A stretch of 40,398 bases of DNA. Source: an uncultured Bacteroidales bacterium. GTDB taxonomy: Bacteria; Bacteroidota; Bacteroidia; Bacteroidales; Muribaculaceae. A program made the translations under genes and the position numbers. This document shows, in pieces, positions 39,716-40,398 of this stretch (positions are counted from its first letter, which is position 1; each line of letters starts with the position of its first letter). The notes beneath the pieces are model-generated. The model was not told the origin of the DNA. It searched no databases and saw only the letters and a list, made by a program, of their open reading frames with translations. The DNA is taken from assembly GCA_947173955.1 (NCBI GenBank), contig CAMWHE010000017.1, positions 1-40,398 on the forward strand, read 5' to 3'.

Positions 39716-40398
39716 ATGACCGACTACTGCTCAACATACGGCATTGATTCCAAACGGCTCCCCCGCCATATCGCCATCATAATGGATGGCAACGGGCGCT
39801 GGGCTACCGCCCGCAATCTGCCCCGCTCGGAGGGACATGTCGAAGGGGTCACCACCGTACGGCGCATTACCGAAGAAAGCTCGCGTCTCGGCATCCGCTA
39901 CCTTACTCTCTACACATTCTCGACCGAGAACTGGAATCGCCCGCAGGACGAAGTCGATGCCCTGATGCATCTCATCAGCATCGCCATCGAGCGGGAGACC
40001 CCTGACCTCATAAAAAACAATGTCCGCCTGACCATGATAGGCGATTTCGACCGTCTCCCCGAGGAGCCGCGCCGTCGCCTGCAGGGCTGCTTCGATGCCA
40101 CCGCCCATTGCGACGGTCTCACCCTCTGCCTGGCTCTCAGCTACTCGGCACGCTGGGAGCTGACCCGCGCGGCATCCATAATAGCCGCCGAAGTCGCGGA
40201 AGGCAAGCTCGCCCTCGGCGACATCACCGACGACACCGTGGCCGGACGGCTGACTACAGCCGGGATGCCCGATCCCGACCTGCTGATACGCACCGGCGGC
40301 GACACCCGCGTCAGCAACTTCCTCCTGTGGCAGATAGCCTACACGGAGCTAATTTTCACCGACACCTATTGGCCCGACTACTCTCCCGAAGAGTATCG
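39716..40398 (+). CDS. uppS: Isoprenyl transferase (undecaprenyl diphosphate synthase), 3' end cut by window
   Basis: Cis-prenyltransferase that extends farnesyl diphosphate to the lipid carrier of peptidoglycan and O-antigen synthesis. 227 residues are visible; the frame is open to the window edge. HIAIIMDGNGRWA at 18-30 carries the catalytic Asp24, followed by LYTFSTENWNRP, LSYSARWE and IRTGGDTRVSNFLLWQIAYT, all family signatures, with WPDY near the end. It follows the DUF6089-like gene by 11 nt. In related genomes bamA usually comes next, but this cannot be seen here. Confidence 0.95.
   Translation, partial: MTDYCSTYGIDSKRLPRHIAIIMDGNGRWATARNLPRSEGHVEGVTTVRRITEESSRLGIRYLTLYTFSTENWNRPQDEVDALMHLISIAIERETPDLIKNNVRLTMIGDFDRLPEEPRRRLQGCFDATAHCDGLTLCLALSYSARWELTRAASIIAAEVAEGKLALGDITDDTVAGRLTTAGMPDPDLLIRTGGDTRVSNFLLWQIAYTELIFTDTYWPDYSPEEY

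Noticed and set aside
1-40398. CRISPR arrays, complete insertion sequences, prophage, toxin-antitoxin or restriction systems
   Set aside because: None was seen: no regularly spaced direct repeats, no intact transposase or integrase, and no defence-family motifs in the translated frames.

Overview
The window looks like a chromosomal stretch of a gut-type Bacteroidales, most likely Muribaculaceae or a close relative. The signs are a Rho factor with a very long disordered N-terminal insertion, promoters of the Bacteroidetes type (TTTG, about 19 nt, then TAnnTTTG), hardly any Shine-Dalgarno sequences, a long-form IspG, outer-membrane DUF4421/DUF6089-type barrels, a DUF6242-like lipoprotein and an alpha-2-macroglobulin. 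Family names are recalled from the translated sequences; no database search was run.

Layout. 1-4857: the 3' end of a tRNA-Arg(ACG) with its terminator, then rho behind a ~230-nt leader and an M3 dipeptidyl carboxypeptidase lipoprotein, closed by a strong terminator. 4858-6246: an AT-rich island with two small overlapping secreted-protein genes (minus strand) and reading-frame debris on both sides. 6247-7526: hpt and adk, then a bidirectional terminator. 7579-9131: a DUF4421-type barrel (minus) and a VanZ-like membrane protein (plus). 9142-16188: a tight minus-strand envelope operon (UshA-like 5'-nucleotidase, GH3/beta-lactamase-type fusion, LTA-synthase-like phosphotransferase, PAP2 phosphatase). 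16273-18671: an NSS-type sodium symporter coupled to an 87-residue membrane protein, ogt, and a tRNA-Met with clear promoter and terminator. 18738-20505: a secreted protein with a T9SS-like tail. 20585-20959: a gene-free interval with its own promoter and a nested set of long-range stems, a candidate structured RNA or regulatory leader. 21020-27329: a six-gene minus-strand operon murI-rpoN-PAP2-like-purE-ispG-M16 peptidase. 27422-29048: an ECF sigma factor, a membrane anti-sigma-like protein and a Spy/CpxP-like periplasmic protein. 29175-37280: alpha-2-macroglobulin, GHL10-type glycoside hydrolase and ribD, nearly contiguous. 37317-37361: a degenerate 9-nt tandem repeat. 37576-40398: DUF6242-like lipoprotein, DUF6089-like barrel and the start of uppS, which runs off the window.

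Together the genes are mostly housekeeping (transcription termination, nucleotide salvage, isoprenoid, riboflavin and purine synthesis, peptidoglycan precursors) mixed with cell-envelope functions. Four gene pairs share an ATGA stop/start overlap (14671, 16533, 26484, 34712), which supports the operon calls. The item most worth following up is the 275-nt interval closed by a perfect 12-bp inverted repeat at 20642-20916. Next come the AT-rich cassette at 5154-5908, the macroglobulin carrying a SusC-plug-like motif and no thioester, and the hairpins directly behind two promoter -7 elements.
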